Source: Corynebacterium amycolatum (lineage in GTDB: Bacteria > Actinomycetota > Actinomycetes > Mycobacteriales > Mycobacteriaceae). Taken from it: a DNA stretch of 64,000 bases. A model generated the notes under the pieces. That model did no database searches, was not told the origin of the DNA, and saw only the letters and a program-made list of their open reading frames with translations. This document shows, one piece after another, positions 17,179 to 26,676 of this stretch. The position numbers and the translations under genes are program-made. Positions within the stretch are counted from its first letter, which is position 1. Every line of letters starts with the position of its first letter. The DNA lies in contig NZ_CP069513.1 of assembly GCF_016889425.1 (NCBI RefSeq), positions 186,001 through 250,000 on the forward strand, given 5' to 3'.

Positions 17179-18369
17179 CTAACGAGCGCGGTAGATGCGC
17201 TTACAGCCCTCAACACCGGTGAAACTGAATGGACCGGTGCCGATCAGTGCGTCGTCTCCCAGGTTTGAGTACTCACCCGGATCTTCATGCGTCACCTGAG
17301 CGTGGCGGTAGTAGGTCGGATCATCGAGCTTTACGCGCTCTTCCAGTTCACGAGCATTATCTGCGGCGCGCAGCTGGGACTCGTAGCCCTCGACCACATT
17401 GCCGGTGAGGAACTCAGCAACTGAGCCGGAACCATAGGAGACAACAGCGACCTTCTTACCAGTCAGGTCCTTCTCGGTGTCCAGCAGCGAGAGCAGGCCG
17501 AAGTAGGCCGATGCTGTGTAGGAGTTACCGATGATGCGGTTGTACTCAGTGGTTGGGCCTAACTGGCGGGCCTCGTCCTCTGCGGTGAGCTCCACACCGT
17601 TATTGGCCGACAGCTGCCGGTGCGCCTTGTAGGCCATCTTGGTGAACGGCTGGTGGTAGCTGAAGTAGTCAATCTCGCTGAAGTCCACACCGCCGCGGGC
17701 ACGGTAGTCCTCGTAAGCCCCCTGAACAGCGTCGATGTAAGCGCCAATAGAGAGCTTGCCCTCCACCAACGCCTGACTGCGGTGGTTCGGACGCCAGAAG
17801 TCCATAACTTCGCGGGTGAAGACGCCCGAAGCCGCATCGATGGCCAGGATGCGCGGATTAGCGGTCACCAGCATGGCCACAGCACCTGCGCCCTGGGTTG
17901 GCTCCGCAGCGGAGTCCAGGTCATAGCGGGCAATGTCGGAGGCGACAACGATGACCTTTTCCTCCGGATTGCGGGCCACCAGAGCGCACGCAAACTGCAG
18001 CGCCGCGGTACCCGAGTAGCAAGCCTGCTTCAGCTCAACAGAGCGCGCGTGCGGGTCAAGACCAACCAACTCGTGGACATAGACGGCAGCGGCCTTCGAC
18101 TGGTCGATACCGGTCTCAGTGGCGAACATGATGGTGCGCACGCCGTCGATACCGTGGCGATCCACAATCTTCTTCACCGCAGTCGCGGCCATCGTCACCG
18201 GATCTTCATCAGAGGCAACCACGCTGGAGCGTTCCTGCCCCAGGCCCTTGTGATATTTTGCCGGTTCCGCTCCGAGTCGGGGCGCAATATCGGCGAGGTC
18301 AATGCAGTACGAACCCGTCGCAAAAGCGATGTCATCAATACCGACCGGGGTCACATTGCTTGTTGTCAT
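17179..18369 (-). CDS. mvaS: Hydroxymethylglutaryl-CoA synthase
   Basis: Condenses acetyl-CoA with acetoacetyl-CoA to HMG-CoA, the first committed step of the mevalonate pathway. 396 residues from the ATG at 18369 (MTTSNVTPVGIDDIAFATG). The catalytic triad of the family is intact: Glu about 85 (MFATETGIDQSK), the acylated Cys117 (LKQACYSGTAAL) and His239 (YFSYHQPFTKMAYK). The C-terminal VVSYGSGSVAEF closes the thiolase fold. Last gene of the mevalonate cluster. The 195-nt gap after mvaA, with repeats, suggests its own promoter. Confidence 0.96.
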   Translation of the reverse strand: MTTSNVTPVGIDDIAFATGSYCIDLADIAPRLGAEPAKYHKGLGQERSSVVASDEDPVTMAATAVKKIVDRHGIDGVRTIMFATETGIDQSKAAAVYVHELVGLDPHARSVELKQACYSGTAALQFACALVARNPEEKVIVVASDIARYDLDSAAEPTQGAGAVAMLVTANPRILAIDAASGVFTREVMDFWRPNHRSQALVEGKLSIGAYIDAVQGAYEDYRARGGVDFSEIDYFSYHQPFTKMAYKAHRQLSANNGVELTAEDEARQLGPTTEYNRIIGNSYTASAYFGLLSLLDTEKDLTGKKVAVVSYGSGSVAEFLTGNVVEGYESQLRAADNARELEERVKLDDPTYYRHAQVTHEDPGEYSNLGDDALIGTGPFSFTGVEGCKRIYRAR

Positions 18370-18433
18370 CAAAACCGTGCCTTCACTACCTCTACAGATT
18401 TTAAGAAATAACGGGCAACGAAACATCCCATGT

Positions 18434-18469
18434 CATCAGAACGACCATCAGAGCCGTCATCAGACCACG
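18434..18469. repeat. Three 12-bp tandem repeats upstream of mvaS
   Basis: CATCAGAACGAC, CATCAGAGCCGT and CATCAGACCACG follow each other without gaps in the mvaA-mvaS spacer. An imperfect dyad (ACCTGAGA-TTTG-TCTTAGGT) lies nearby at 18523-18542. No protein is encoded across the repeats with confidence. Confidence 0.6.
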
Positions 18470-18563
18470 GGATATTTTGCCCACAAAATGTTAATTGCCT
18501 ACTACAGAAATCTAGCGCGTTTACCTGAGATTTGTCTTAGGTTTTGCGAATTGTTGCGACGCA

Positions 18564-19619
18564 CTACTTCGCCCGCTCGATAGAAACGTGCGCCTCCATC
18601 AGCTCACCCGGGTTCGTCTGTGCCGCGAGCAGGGAAAGCTCACCACACCAGACGATTGCCGCACAGCACGCTGCTAGACGACGGGCATTCTCACCCGGCT
18701 CACGGTCCTCCTTGCAGCCCAGCGCCGTGAGATTCTTCTCCACGAAGTCCAAGCCCTTGCCGTTGCCCACGGAACCGACGATCAAATGTGGCAGGGTGCA
18801 GCTAAAGCGCACGGAGCCGTCGTCAAGCGCCTCTACCTGCGTCAGCCCCTGCGAGCCCTCGACGATATTCGCAGCGTCCTGACCGGTAGCGAGGTAAAAG
18901 CCCAGCAGCATATTGGCGTAGTGCGCATTACCGCTGCGCAGCGAACCGGCCATGATGGAGCCGACGAGGTTCTTGCGCTCGTTGAGCTCGGCCAGACGCT
19001 TGGCAGTTGTGCGCAGACGTTCGCGGACAACTGGCTCTGGAATGACGGCTTCGGCAATCACGTACTTACCGCGACCCAAAATGCCATTGACGGCGGAGGT
19101 CTTCTTATCGGTGCAGTAGTTTCCCGAGATAGAGCCATAGCCCAACTCTGGCATCTGCTCCATCAGGTAGGACATCAAACGCTCAGACGCCAGCGTGGCC
19201 ATGTTGTGGCCCGAGGCGTCACCGGAGAAGAAGTCAAAGCGGACAAAGAGCAGACGCGATGCGATCTGAAAGTGAATATCCACCAGCCTGGCAAAACGCG
19301 AGGAGGACTCCACGACCTTCTTCAGCTCGTCATAACGAGACAGGATGTTGTCGCGTGCAATGACGGCATCAGCTGCCGAGTCGAGAGTGAAAATCACCGA
19401 GCGGGTCATCTTCTCGCCGACGAAAGTACAGGTAATGCCACCTTCAATCATGCGGGAGACCTTCGCACCGCGACCACAGGACGGCCACAGCGGGGTCTCG
19501 TAAGTCGCCAGCGGAATCTTCACCTCGTCATTCATGACGTTGCCACTAATGCGCACCGGGCCAATCCAGCTCAGTGGTACGTGTGCATATTCCAGGTCGT
19601 GCGAGCTCTTTTCAGCCAT
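18564..19619 (-). CDS. mvaA: HMG-CoA reductase, soluble class I-like
   Basis: Reduces HMG-CoA to mevalonate with two NAD(P)H. 351 residues, no membrane domain, comparable to the soluble Streptomyces enzymes. Motifs seen: catalytic Glu in LATYETPLWPS, cofactor region SGDASGHNMA, GNYCTDKKTSAVNG (catalytic Lys) and QDAANIVEGSQG (catalytic Asp). The GTVGGG motif appears as GSVGNGKG, and the active-site His lies in QTNPGELMEAHV near the end. The core around GNYCTDKK is close to class I (eukaryote/archaea) enzymes rather than class II. Confidence 0.95.
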   Translation of the reverse strand: MAEKSSHDLEYAHVPLSWIGPVRISGNVMNDEVKIPLATYETPLWPSCGRGAKVSRMIEGGITCTFVGEKMTRSVIFTLDSAADAVIARDNILSRYDELKKVVESSSRFARLVDIHFQIASRLLFVRFDFFSGDASGHNMATLASERLMSYLMEQMPELGYGSISGNYCTDKKTSAVNGILGRGKYVIAEAVIPEPVVRERLRTTAKRLAELNERKNLVGSIMAGSLRSGNAHYANMLLGFYLATGQDAANIVEGSQGLTQVEALDDGSVRFSCTLPHLIVGSVGNGKGLDFVEKNLTALGCKEDREPGENARRLAACCAAIVWCGELSLLAAQTNPGELMEAHVSIERAK

Positions 19620-19639
19620 TATCCTAAGCGACCCTTTCT

Positions 19640-19653
19640 AGCTGCATGCAGCT
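19640..19653. promoter_or_regulatory. Perfect 14-bp palindrome upstream of mvaA
   Basis: AGCTGCATGCAGCT in the 93-nt gap between mvaK2 and mvaA, 20 nt before the mvaA start and just upstream of its ribosome-binding site (AAAGGG). It could be an operator or an mRNA hairpin; its function is not known. Confidence 0.45.
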
Positions 19654-19712
19654 TCGGTTCCCAGCTTCTGTAAATTTCAGCTGTCTTAAATTCTACGGTC
19701 AAAAAACTGTGG

Positions 19713-20810
19713 TCAAAGTTGAGCGGCCAGCTTCAGCGACAACGGCCGAATGCCAGCTGCCTGCCAGCGCGCGGTGATGTCCGCGGCAGTCTCTCGGGTC
19801 GAACTCTCAGCATCGGCACCATTTGAGGCTCCGACCAGCGCGATTCCACAGTCACCACCACCGGAGCCACTGCTCTTGCCCGCGGCCCCCGCGCCATCGG
19901 CGATGTCGGCGAGCGCTTTCAGTTTCTCCGTCTCAATGCACACAGCACGCTCGCGCTCATAGTCCTGCAGCAGCGTCCGATTCTCGCGCAGGCAGGCAAA
20001 CGCCGCTGTGTGGTCGCCGTCGGCAAGCGCCTGCCAGAGTTTTTCGCTTATCGACGAGACCCCGCGTACAAAAACACGGTCTGCGCCACCGGCCTTCTTC
20101 AACTGAGAGTCCGTCTTCACCGGACTGCCCGTCCAGCCGACCAACAGTTGTAACCCGCCGAGGTCGGCACGGGCGTCAATGCGAAGATTCGGCCACGGTG
20201 CCGCCACGGCAGCGACAGGATCAGCCGCCACGAGTTCTGCGAGCGCCGTCGGATTCGGCCGGCGATAGAGCACCACCCCGCCGTGCGCGGAGCACGCGAT
20301 ATCGCCGCCGGAACCAGCCGCACCAGCCAGAAGCGTGGCCACCATCGCAATCTTGTACACGTCCAGCGAATTGAGCTCCAGGCCTAGGTGCGCTCCCAGC
20401 GCACGAGTCACTGCCACAGCGACAGCCCCGGAGGATCCCAGGCCGTACTTCGCACCGCTGTCGGCGTCATCGAGGTCCGATTCAATGACAATATTGATGG
20501 GGCTCTCTGGGGTGTTTTCCAGCTCGCCCGCAGCAATGCGATAGACCAGGGAAATCGTATAGGTAGCAATGTCACCTGGCGCATCGATATCAATGACGCG
20601 CCCCTGCGGGCCGTAATAGCTGGAGTACACGCGAGAGACCGGCTGCGATGGGTCGGCATCGTGGCACCGAACCGTCACATAGCGGTTGACTCCTGCGATG
20701 ACGGCCAGCCCCTCAACATCCATCACCGCATATTCGCCGGTGAGATACAGTTTGCCACAGCCGCGGCCAATCGATTCGCCTTCGAGAGGTTCGCCCTTAG
20801 CGCTACTCAA
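19713..20810 (-). CDS. mvaK2: Phosphomevalonate kinase
   Basis: GHMP-family kinase converting mevalonate-5-phosphate to the diphosphate with ATP. 365 residues. The N-terminus GCGKLYLTGEYAVMDVEGLAV is typical of bacterial phosphomevalonate kinases. The ATP loop is KYGLGSSGAVAVAVT near residue 125, followed by AGAAGSGGDIACSAHGGVVLY. A Gly-rich C-terminal motif (SSGSGGGDCGIAL) is intact. It lies 12 nt downstream of mvaD. Confidence 0.94.
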   Translation of the reverse strand: MSSAKGEPLEGESIGRGCGKLYLTGEYAVMDVEGLAVIAGVNRYVTVRCHDADPSQPVSRVYSSYYGPQGRVIDIDAPGDIATYTISLVYRIAAGELENTPESPINIVIESDLDDADSGAKYGLGSSGAVAVAVTRALGAHLGLELNSLDVYKIAMVATLLAGAAGSGGDIACSAHGGVVLYRRPNPTALAELVAADPVAAVAAPWPNLRIDARADLGGLQLLVGWTGSPVKTDSQLKKAGGADRVFVRGVSSISEKLWQALADGDHTAAFACLRENRTLLQDYERERAVCIETEKLKALADIADGAGAAGKSSGSGGGDCGIALVGASNGADAESSTRETAADITARWQAAGIRPLSLKLAAQL

Positions 20811-20822
20811 CTACTCCCCCAG

Positions 20823-21800
20823 CTACACCAGGTATGCGCCGGGGCCGGAGCCGGAAACCAGCACGTCAATATTCTCGAACTCTGCGCGGAAACGATCCGC
20901 GATGGTCTCGGCATCGCCGCTGCGGCACAGCACCTTCACATTCGGACCGGCATCCATGGTGGCGTAGCACTCGGTGCCCTCGTCGCGCAGCGTAGCGACG
21001 AGATCGAGAGCCGCCACCGAATCCGGATTCCAGTAACGCACCGGAGGAAGAGCCCCCAGCATAGTGGCGTGCATACGCATGGCATTGGCCTCGGCAAGCT
21101 CGCCGACCGCAGTGAAGTCCGCAGCGGCAATGGCGGCCTTCATGTCCTCGATATCGCGGGGCACCTGCTCCACCCACGCCGGGAAGAACGGTGAGGTCTC
21201 GACCGTGCGACGCATGGCGGCACGGCTGTCAATCTTCTTGCGGCCTGGGGCCAAAACCGCCACGACCAGGGAGAGGTCCAGGCCGGAATCCGGCAGAGCC
21301 ACTGCATGGCTCGAAGCATCGTCATCGCCGGGCAGCCACTCGACGAGGCCGCCGAAAATAGAGCGACAGGCCGAGCCCGAACCGCGACGGGCCAGAGCCG
21401 AGAGCTGTTCCGGGGTGTAGTCCAGGCCGTAGGCCTTCGCCGCGGCCAGCGCGAGAGCACCGAAGCCTGACGCGGACGAGGCCAGTCCAGCGCCCGTCGG
21501 AATCTCGTTGGTGCTGGTCACCTCTGCGAAGCTAGTGCTGCCCGCACGCTCGCGGACCAAATCCAAAAACTTCTGAACACGGGACAGATCCTTGCCCGCC
21601 ATCTCCTGGCCGTTCAAAGTGCCCAAGTCGGCGGTGACGCTGGGGTCGTCGATAAGCGACACCGTGGTGGTCGTCGGAGCGATGCCCAGAGTAAGGGACA
21701 GCGAACCTGTGGCCGGCAGCTGCACGGCCTCATCGCGCTTGCCCCAGTATTTAATCAGGGCGATGTTGGGATGAGCGACGGCGGTAGCGGTCGTGGTCAC
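20823..21800 (-). CDS. mvaD: Diphosphomevalonate decarboxylase
   Basis: ATP-dependent decarboxylation of mevalonate-5-diphosphate to isopentenyl diphosphate. 325 residues from the GTG at 21800, chosen because GGAGG lies upstream and the codon overlaps the mvaK1 stop as GTGA; the frame continues eight codons further. Signatures: PNIALIKYWGKRD at the N-terminus, GAGLASSASGFGALA (phosphate loop), GSGSACRSIFGGLVEW, and the catalytic Asp in MDAGPNVKVL. A GHMP kinase fold ending in SGSGPGAYLV. Confidence 0.96.
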   Translation of the reverse strand: MTTTATAVAHPNIALIKYWGKRDEAVQLPATGSLSLTLGIAPTTTTVSLIDDPSVTADLGTLNGQEMAGKDLSRVQKFLDLVRERAGSTSFAEVTSTNEIPTGAGLASSASGFGALALAAAKAYGLDYTPEQLSALARRGSGSACRSIFGGLVEWLPGDDDASSHAVALPDSGLDLSLVVAVLAPGRKKIDSRAAMRRTVETSPFFPAWVEQVPRDIEDMKAAIAAADFTAVGELAEANAMRMHATMLGALPPVRYWNPDSVAALDLVATLRDEGTECYATMDAGPNVKVLCRSGDAETIADRFRAEFENIDVLVSGSGPGAYLV

Positions 21801-22822
21801 GAGGGATTTACCTCCACAGTCCAAGTAGCAACGGCATTGGCGCCCATCATGGCATGGCTAATCAGTTCCGCGTGATCGGCGGACTCTGCCAGCGCCATCA
21901 CACAGCCGCCGCAACCGGCACCAGTGAGCTTTGCACCGTGGGCACCTGCCAGACGTGCGGCAGTGACGAGATCAGTGATGGACTCATGCCCAACACCTAG
22001 TTCCTCTAGCGCTTCCTGCGCCGAGTCCATGCGATGTCCCAGACGGGCAAAATCGCCCTTGGCCAGGTTGTGCACCGCAGCATCGGTCAGCTGCCCCAAG
22101 TGGTCCAACAACTCTTGGCCGTGGACTCGATGGGAATCGACGAAACCACGCACGCGGGCAACGGCCAGCGACGTCGAGCCACGCACACCGGTATCCCCCA
22201 GCACCAGCCACATCTTCTTGGCTACCTGCAGCGGATGGAACTCCCCCTGCTTGAAGTAGACCGGACGAGACGCACGGGCAACCGTGGCATCCAGGCCAGA
22301 GGGGTTACCGTGCGCCAGACGCTCAGCTTCCTGCACCAGGTCAAAGCGCTGACGCTCGGTCAAAGTGCCATCGGCGAGGTCACGCACTGCGTCGATAAGC
22401 GCATGTGCCACAGCGGCGGAACCACCCAGCCCTGCGGCGGGTGGGATACCGGAGCGGAGACGAATCAGCAGGTCACGTTCGGGAATACCGAAGGTGCGCA
22501 GGCCAGCGCGGAGTGCAGCGGCGATGGAGGAAAAGCGCTCCGGCAGCTCGTCGATGTCAATGACCTCGCCATCCATGGAAAACAGCACGGGAGAATCCTC
22601 CACGCGGTCAATCCACGCCATCGTGCGCAGCGATGTCACCGGCAGCGCAATAGCCGGCTTGCCATAGACGACAGAATGCTCGCCCAACAGAATCGACTTG
22701 GCATGCCCTTCACCGAATGCGGCACCCTGCTCGTTGGCCAGGGCATAGAACTCTCCGGTCTCCAATTCCTCGGACTTGTCGAGGCCGAAGTCGTCGACGC
22801 TGGCGTTTTCTACGCTGGTCAC
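21797..22822 (-). CDS. mvaK1: Mevalonate kinase
   Basis: Phosphorylates mevalonate at the 5-hydroxyl with ATP. 341 residues from the GTG at 22822, 4 nt after the idi stop; GGAAAGGG is 12 nt upstream. An ATG at 22834 is also in frame but abuts the Shine-Dalgarno. The GHMP motifs are complete: ILLGEHSVVYGKPAIALP, PPAAGLGGSAAVAHA and KLTGAGCGGCVMAL. It overlaps mvaD by 4 nt. Confidence 0.95.
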   Translation of the reverse strand: MTSVENASVDDFGLDKSEELETGEFYALANEQGAAFGEGHAKSILLGEHSVVYGKPAIALPVTSLRTMAWIDRVEDSPVLFSMDGEVIDIDELPERFSSIAAALRAGLRTFGIPERDLLIRLRSGIPPAAGLGGSAAVAHALIDAVRDLADGTLTERQRFDLVQEAERLAHGNPSGLDATVARASRPVYFKQGEFHPLQVAKKMWLVLGDTGVRGSTSLAVARVRGFVDSHRVHGQELLDHLGQLTDAAVHNLAKGDFARLGHRMDSAQEALEELGVGHESITDLVTAARLAGAHGAKLTGAGCGGCVMALAESADHAELISHAMMGANAVATWTVEVNPS

Positions 22823-22826
22823 GAAG

Positions 22827-23483
22827 CTACACATCCCTTTCCGAAACCGACTGTGCGGCAGCCTGCGCCTCCGCGGGGCCATGGATACCCGGCACACCCG
22901 CAATGTCGAAACCGTACTTGGAGAACTTCTCCGCACCAACACCCCAGACGTGGTTAAACCACTCCGTCATCGGTTCGTTCGCGCGGCGTTCGGCGAGCTC
23001 CTGCGGGGTCACGTACACCACTTCATCGACCTCATCGGGGTTGATATCCACCGACTTCGGATCGACGATGCCGGCGTAGACATGGTTGTACTCGTGCTCC
23101 GCCAGTCCCGAACGATCATCGATGACCTGGTAGATAACGATGCCGATTTCCTCCAACTGGGAGACATCCGCACCGAGCTCTTCCTTCGCACGACGCTCAA
23201 CGGCATCCGCCACCGGCTCCCCCGGCAGTGGGTGCGAGCAGGTCGCATTCGTCAGCAGCAGTGGTGAGTGATACTTCGACTCCGCACGGCGCTGCAGCAG
23301 CATGCGTCCCTGCTCATCGAAGAGGAAAAGAGAAAAGGCACGGTGCAAAATTCCCGGCGGAACGTGTGCTTCAAGCTTGCCGACGGTACCGAGAACTCGA
23401 CCGTCACGATCGACTACCTCTACCTGGATGTCGGCTTCACCCGGGGCAAAGCGGGCTTTAATGTCCTCTGGCGCATCATTCAT
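22827..23483 (-). CDS. idi: Isopentenyl-diphosphate delta-isomerase, type I
   Basis: Nudix-fold enzyme that interconverts IPP and DMAPP. 218 residues from the ATG at 23483, with AGGAG upstream. The type I catalytic Cys is in LLTNATCSHP (family NTCCSHP) and the catalytic Glu in LAEHEYNHVY; the Nudix helix is VADAVERRAKEELG. Streptomyces mevalonate clusters of similar order carry the unrelated flavin-dependent type II enzyme instead, so the type I gene at the head of this operon is a variation. Its start is 16 nt downstream of the glmM end, so read-through from glmM is possible. Confidence 0.95.
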   Translation of the reverse strand: MNDAPEDIKARFAPGEADIQVEVVDRDGRVLGTVGKLEAHVPPGILHRAFSLFLFDEQGRMLLQRRAESKYHSPLLLTNATCSHPLPGEPVADAVERRAKEELGADVSQLEEIGIVIYQVIDDRSGLAEHEYNHVYAGIVDPKSVDINPDEVDEVVYVTPQELAERRANEPMTEWFNHVWGVGAEKFSKYGFDIAGVPGIHGPAEAQAAAQSVSERDV

Positions 23484-23499
23484 TTCCACACTCCTGACT

Positions 23500-24843
23500 T
23501 TAGACTGCGGCCACAACCGCAGCTAACTCCCCGGCAATCTTGCGGGCCGATTCCGCATCGGCGGCCTCCACCATGACGCGGAAGAGCTCCTCGGTGCCGG
23601 ACGGGCGCAACAGCACGCGACCGGTGGAGCCCAGCTTCTCCTCGGCTGCATCGATGGCGGCCTTGACCTCATTAGACTCCAGAATTGCGGCCTTGTTGGA
23701 CACCGGCACGTTGATAAGAGTCTGCGGCAGCACCTTCATTACCGAGGCCAGCTCAGCCAGAGACTTACCAGTGCGTGCCATCCGCGCCATGAGGTACAGA
23801 CCAGTGAGGGTGCCGTCACCAGTGGTGGCGTGATCCGGAATGACCACGTGCCCCGACTGCTCACCGCCGAGCGAGTAACCGCCAGCGTTCAAATCAGCCA
23901 GCACATAGCGGTCGCCGACCTTGGTGGTGCGCAGGGCGATATCGTTTTCCTCCATCGCCAGCTTGAGGCCGAGGTTGCTCATCACAGTGGCCACCAGCGT
24001 GTTGTGGTGCAACAGCCCCTCTTCCTTCATGGCGACGGCCAGAATGGCCATGATTTGATCACCGTCGACGATGTTGCCCTGCGAATCCACAGCCAGGCAG
24101 CGGTCGGCATCACCATCGTGAGCCAGTCCCAGATCCGCGCCGTGCTCCAGCACTGCCGCGCGCAAAACCTCAATGTGGGTGGAACCGCAGTTATCGTTGA
24201 TGTTGTAAGAGTTCGGCTTGTCGTGAATAGCGACGACGTCGGCACCGGCGGCCGCGTACGCCATGGGGGCTGCCTGCGAAGCAGCACCATTTGCACAATC
24301 CACCACGACGCGAATGCCGTCGAGCTTGGTACTGACCGCACGGGAGAGGTGGAACAGGTAGCGGTCGAGCCCGTCTGGGGCCTCCTCGATGACACGACCC
24401 ACTCCGGTGCCCGTGGGGCCGGTCTCCGGCAGGTTGTGGAGAGCGTGTTCGATTTCCTTCTCCACCGCGTCGTCAAGCTTGGTGCCGCCCGCGGCGAAGA
24501 ACTTGATGCCGTTGTCCGGCATGGGGTTGTGAGAAGCCGAAATCATCACCCCCATGTCGGCACCGTAGTCGTCGGTGAGGAAAGCGACAGCCGGAGTGGG
24601 CAGCACACCGACACGCAAGACGTCGACGCCCTGGGAAGCCATGCCGGCAGACAGCGCTGCGGCGAGCATCTCACCGGAGACACGCGGATCGCGGCCAACA
24701 ATGGCCAGGGGACGACGCCCCGATGGATTCGTGCCGCTAGTCAGCACAGTGGCCGCAGCAGCACCCAGCCGCATTGCCAGCGGTGCGGTCAGAGTCTTAT
24801 TCGCCAAACCGCGGACGCCATCAGTTCCGAAAAGACGTGCCAT
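23500..24843 (-). CDS. glmM: Phosphoglucosamine mutase
   Basis: Isomerises glucosamine-6-phosphate to glucosamine-1-phosphate in the UDP-GlcNAc route, directly after GlmS. 447 residues. Active phosphoserine loop [16 protein letters not shown] near residue 103, metal loop [12 protein letters not shown] near 243, sugar loop GGEQSGHVV near 330, phosphate site [15 protein letters not shown] near 415. In M. tuberculosis-type order glmM follows rplM-rpsI; here two cell-envelope genes lie between. Confidence 0.97.
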   Translation of the reverse strand: MARLFGTDGVRGLANKTLTAPLAMRLGAAAATVLTSGTNPSGRRPLAIVGRDPRVSGEMLAAALSAGMASQGVDVLRVGVLPTPAVAFLTDDYGADMGVMISASHNPMPDNGIKFFAAGGTKLDDAVEKEIEHALHNLPETGPTGTGVGRVIEEAPDGLDRYLFHLSRAVSTKLDGIRVVVDCANGAASQAAPMAYAAAGADVVAIHDKPNSYNINDNCGSTHIEVLRAAVLEHGADLGLAHDGDADRCLAVDSQGNIVDGDQIMAILAVAMKEEGLLHHNTLVATVMSNLGLKLAMEENDIALRTTKVGDRYVLADLNAGGYSLGGEQSGHVVIPDHATTGDGTLTGLYLMARMARTGKSLAELASVMKVLPQTLINVPVSNKAAILESNEVKAAIDAAEEKLGSTGRVLLRPSGTEELFRVMVEAADAESARKIAGELAAVVAAV

Positions 24844-24944
24844 TGTTGCTAGACCACTCCTTGGGGGTTTATGAGTTTTGGTATCGCGGACTGTTGCATT
24901 GTCAATGCTGTATTACTTTAGCCGGTCGCGCAGGCGAATCCAGA

Positions 24945-26639
24945 CTAGCCACAGGACACAATTGGCTGCGGGTCATAAACCGTAGTCTGAGTTTCACGCG
25001 AGATTTCCGCGCCAGAGAGGTTCCGAATGACGCGTGTGTCGGAAGTGGTAAAACCCTGCGCACCCGACGACGGCTGGCAAGAGCTGCCACTGACCTGCAT
25101 GCGCTGCGGTTGCGTGTATGCCCAACGGCCACCATTGATGGACTCGACGTTGACCCGCTTCACGCCCTTGATGCGCACAGTGACGTCGGAGCCAGTAGTA
25201 ACGGCCTCGATAAGAATCGGAGTGTCGGAACTGTTCTTAAACGCCAGGTCGATTGCGCCCTCGTACACCGTCGCTTCACGGCCGGCCGGGTAACGCGAAA
25301 TGTAGTAACTGTGCGGAGTGTGCGCGACATCCTCCATGCCCGCAAAGTACGAAGCATTGTACAAAGTAGTGGCGAACTGGCTAATGCCACCGCCGACAGC
25401 CTTGTCCGCATGGCCGTTGAGGATGATGCCCGACTCGACAAAGCCCTGCGCAGTACCGCGCGGCCCCGTGTAGCCGTTCAGGCTGAATGTATCGCCCGGC
25501 GCCACGAATGCGCCGTTGACCATCTGAGACACCAGGGCAATGTTTGTTCCCGATGCCGAGCTGAAACCACCGGTGGTGAACTCACCAATGACATCATCGA
25601 AGGTCGCACTTTCCGCTTGTTCAGTGGTGTAGGTGGCGGGCTGGTCCTCGTAGACCGCATCGAACTCGCGCTTATCCGTCGAAGTCACACGCTCGGCGAA
25701 GTCCTTCATAGTTTCATCCCACTTCACGGCTACGCCATCAACTGAGGGGACCACTTCACGCGAACCACCGCTGAAGCGTATCGACGCATTGCGCTTATCA
25801 ACCTCGGAAGCAGCCAGCCCCTCCTCGAGGATCTCGCGTGCGCGGTCGACATTGATATCGGCGGCCAATCCGCCGTCGCGCGGCACAAAGCTGATGATCT
25901 CAGCCATGCGCTCCGGAGGAATTACACCATCTTTGCCATCGCGGCCCTTGGCAACAATCGGACCCGACACGGCATCGGCGGCCTCTCCCTCAGCTGCCTC
26001 ACGAACCTGATCTTCACCGATAGCCGGGTCGTGCGCGGTGGTCTCCACATCGATGCCCTCCGGCGACAACCACTTGGCGGCCAAATCCCCGCTGACCGCA
26101 TTGCGGTCGACATCTTGGCCGATGACCGGTGGAGTTGTTTCCACGCGGCCGTCAACAAGCTTGACCTCGCCATCGACGGGAGCAATAGTCAGTTCGCCGA
26201 CGAGACGGTCGACCTGCGGTTCGAACTTAGAGCTATCGATATCGCTGACCAAATCCAGCTCACGGGTAGTAAAGAAACTGCGCACCCAGGTAACTGGGTT
26301 CGCCGTCTGCTTGCCCGCCTGAGCGACCGTCTTCTCCCAGTCGATGCTCAGCCCCGCCTCCTCGGGCAGAACCTCCGCCGCGCGCTCGCCGGCACGCAAC
26401 GCCACTGGATGAGTGGAAAGATCACCGAGCTGTTCTTCGAGCTTCGCCTCAGCGTGGTTCGCGCTCAGCGTGCTGATGTCAATCCCCGCAACGGTAGACC
26501 CGCGCGGGACATGGTCCTTATTCAGCACGTAATCGACAGCGTAAAACACACCGAAGAGCGCGAAGATACCGAGGACGATGCCGAGGAAAATCTTTAATCC
26601 GCGGTGACTGGAGGAAGACTTTTGTTTGGCCACAGCCAC
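24945..26639 (-). CDS. VanW family cell-wall protein with N-terminal membrane anchor
   Basis: 564 residues. A short cytosolic tail is followed by one transmembrane helix (FLGIVLGIFALFGVFYAVDY, about residues 17-36), then an extracellular part with two repeated peptidoglycan-binding-like (PG_binding_4) regions. The C-terminal VanW domain runs from about 370 to 500 (NIALVSQMVNGAFVAPGDTF, VGGGISQFATTLYNASYFAG, HSYYISRYPAGREATV). VanW-domain proteins accompany some vancomycin-resistance clusters, but the biochemical function is unknown and this copy has no resistance genes around it. It is followed by glmM 101 nt on. Confidence 0.9.
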   Translation of the reverse strand: MAVAKQKSSSSHRGLKIFLGIVLGIFALFGVFYAVDYVLNKDHVPRGSTVAGIDISTLSANHAEAKLEEQLGDLSTHPVALRAGERAAEVLPEEAGLSIDWEKTVAQAGKQTANPVTWVRSFFTTRELDLVSDIDSSKFEPQVDRLVGELTIAPVDGEVKLVDGRVETTPPVIGQDVDRNAVSGDLAAKWLSPEGIDVETTAHDPAIGEDQVREAAEGEAADAVSGPIVAKGRDGKDGVIPPERMAEIISFVPRDGGLAADINVDRAREILEEGLAASEVDKRNASIRFSGGSREVVPSVDGVAVKWDETMKDFAERVTSTDKREFDAVYEDQPATYTTEQAESATFDDVIGEFTTGGFSSASGTNIALVSQMVNGAFVAPGDTFSLNGYTGPRGTAQGFVESGIILNGHADKAVGGGISQFATTLYNASYFAGMEDVAHTPHSYYISRYPAGREATVYEGAIDLAFKNSSDTPILIEAVTTGSDVTVRIKGVKRVNVESINGGRWAYTQPQRMQVSGSSCQPSSGAQGFTTSDTRVIRNLSGAEISRETQTTVYDPQPIVSCG

Positions 26640-26676
26640 TTACTTTACCGTGGAAACACTACTAACTAGATTTTTA

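Noticed and set aside
23830..24852. 340-codon plus-strand frame opposite glmM
   Set aside because: Shadow of glmM; no independent support.
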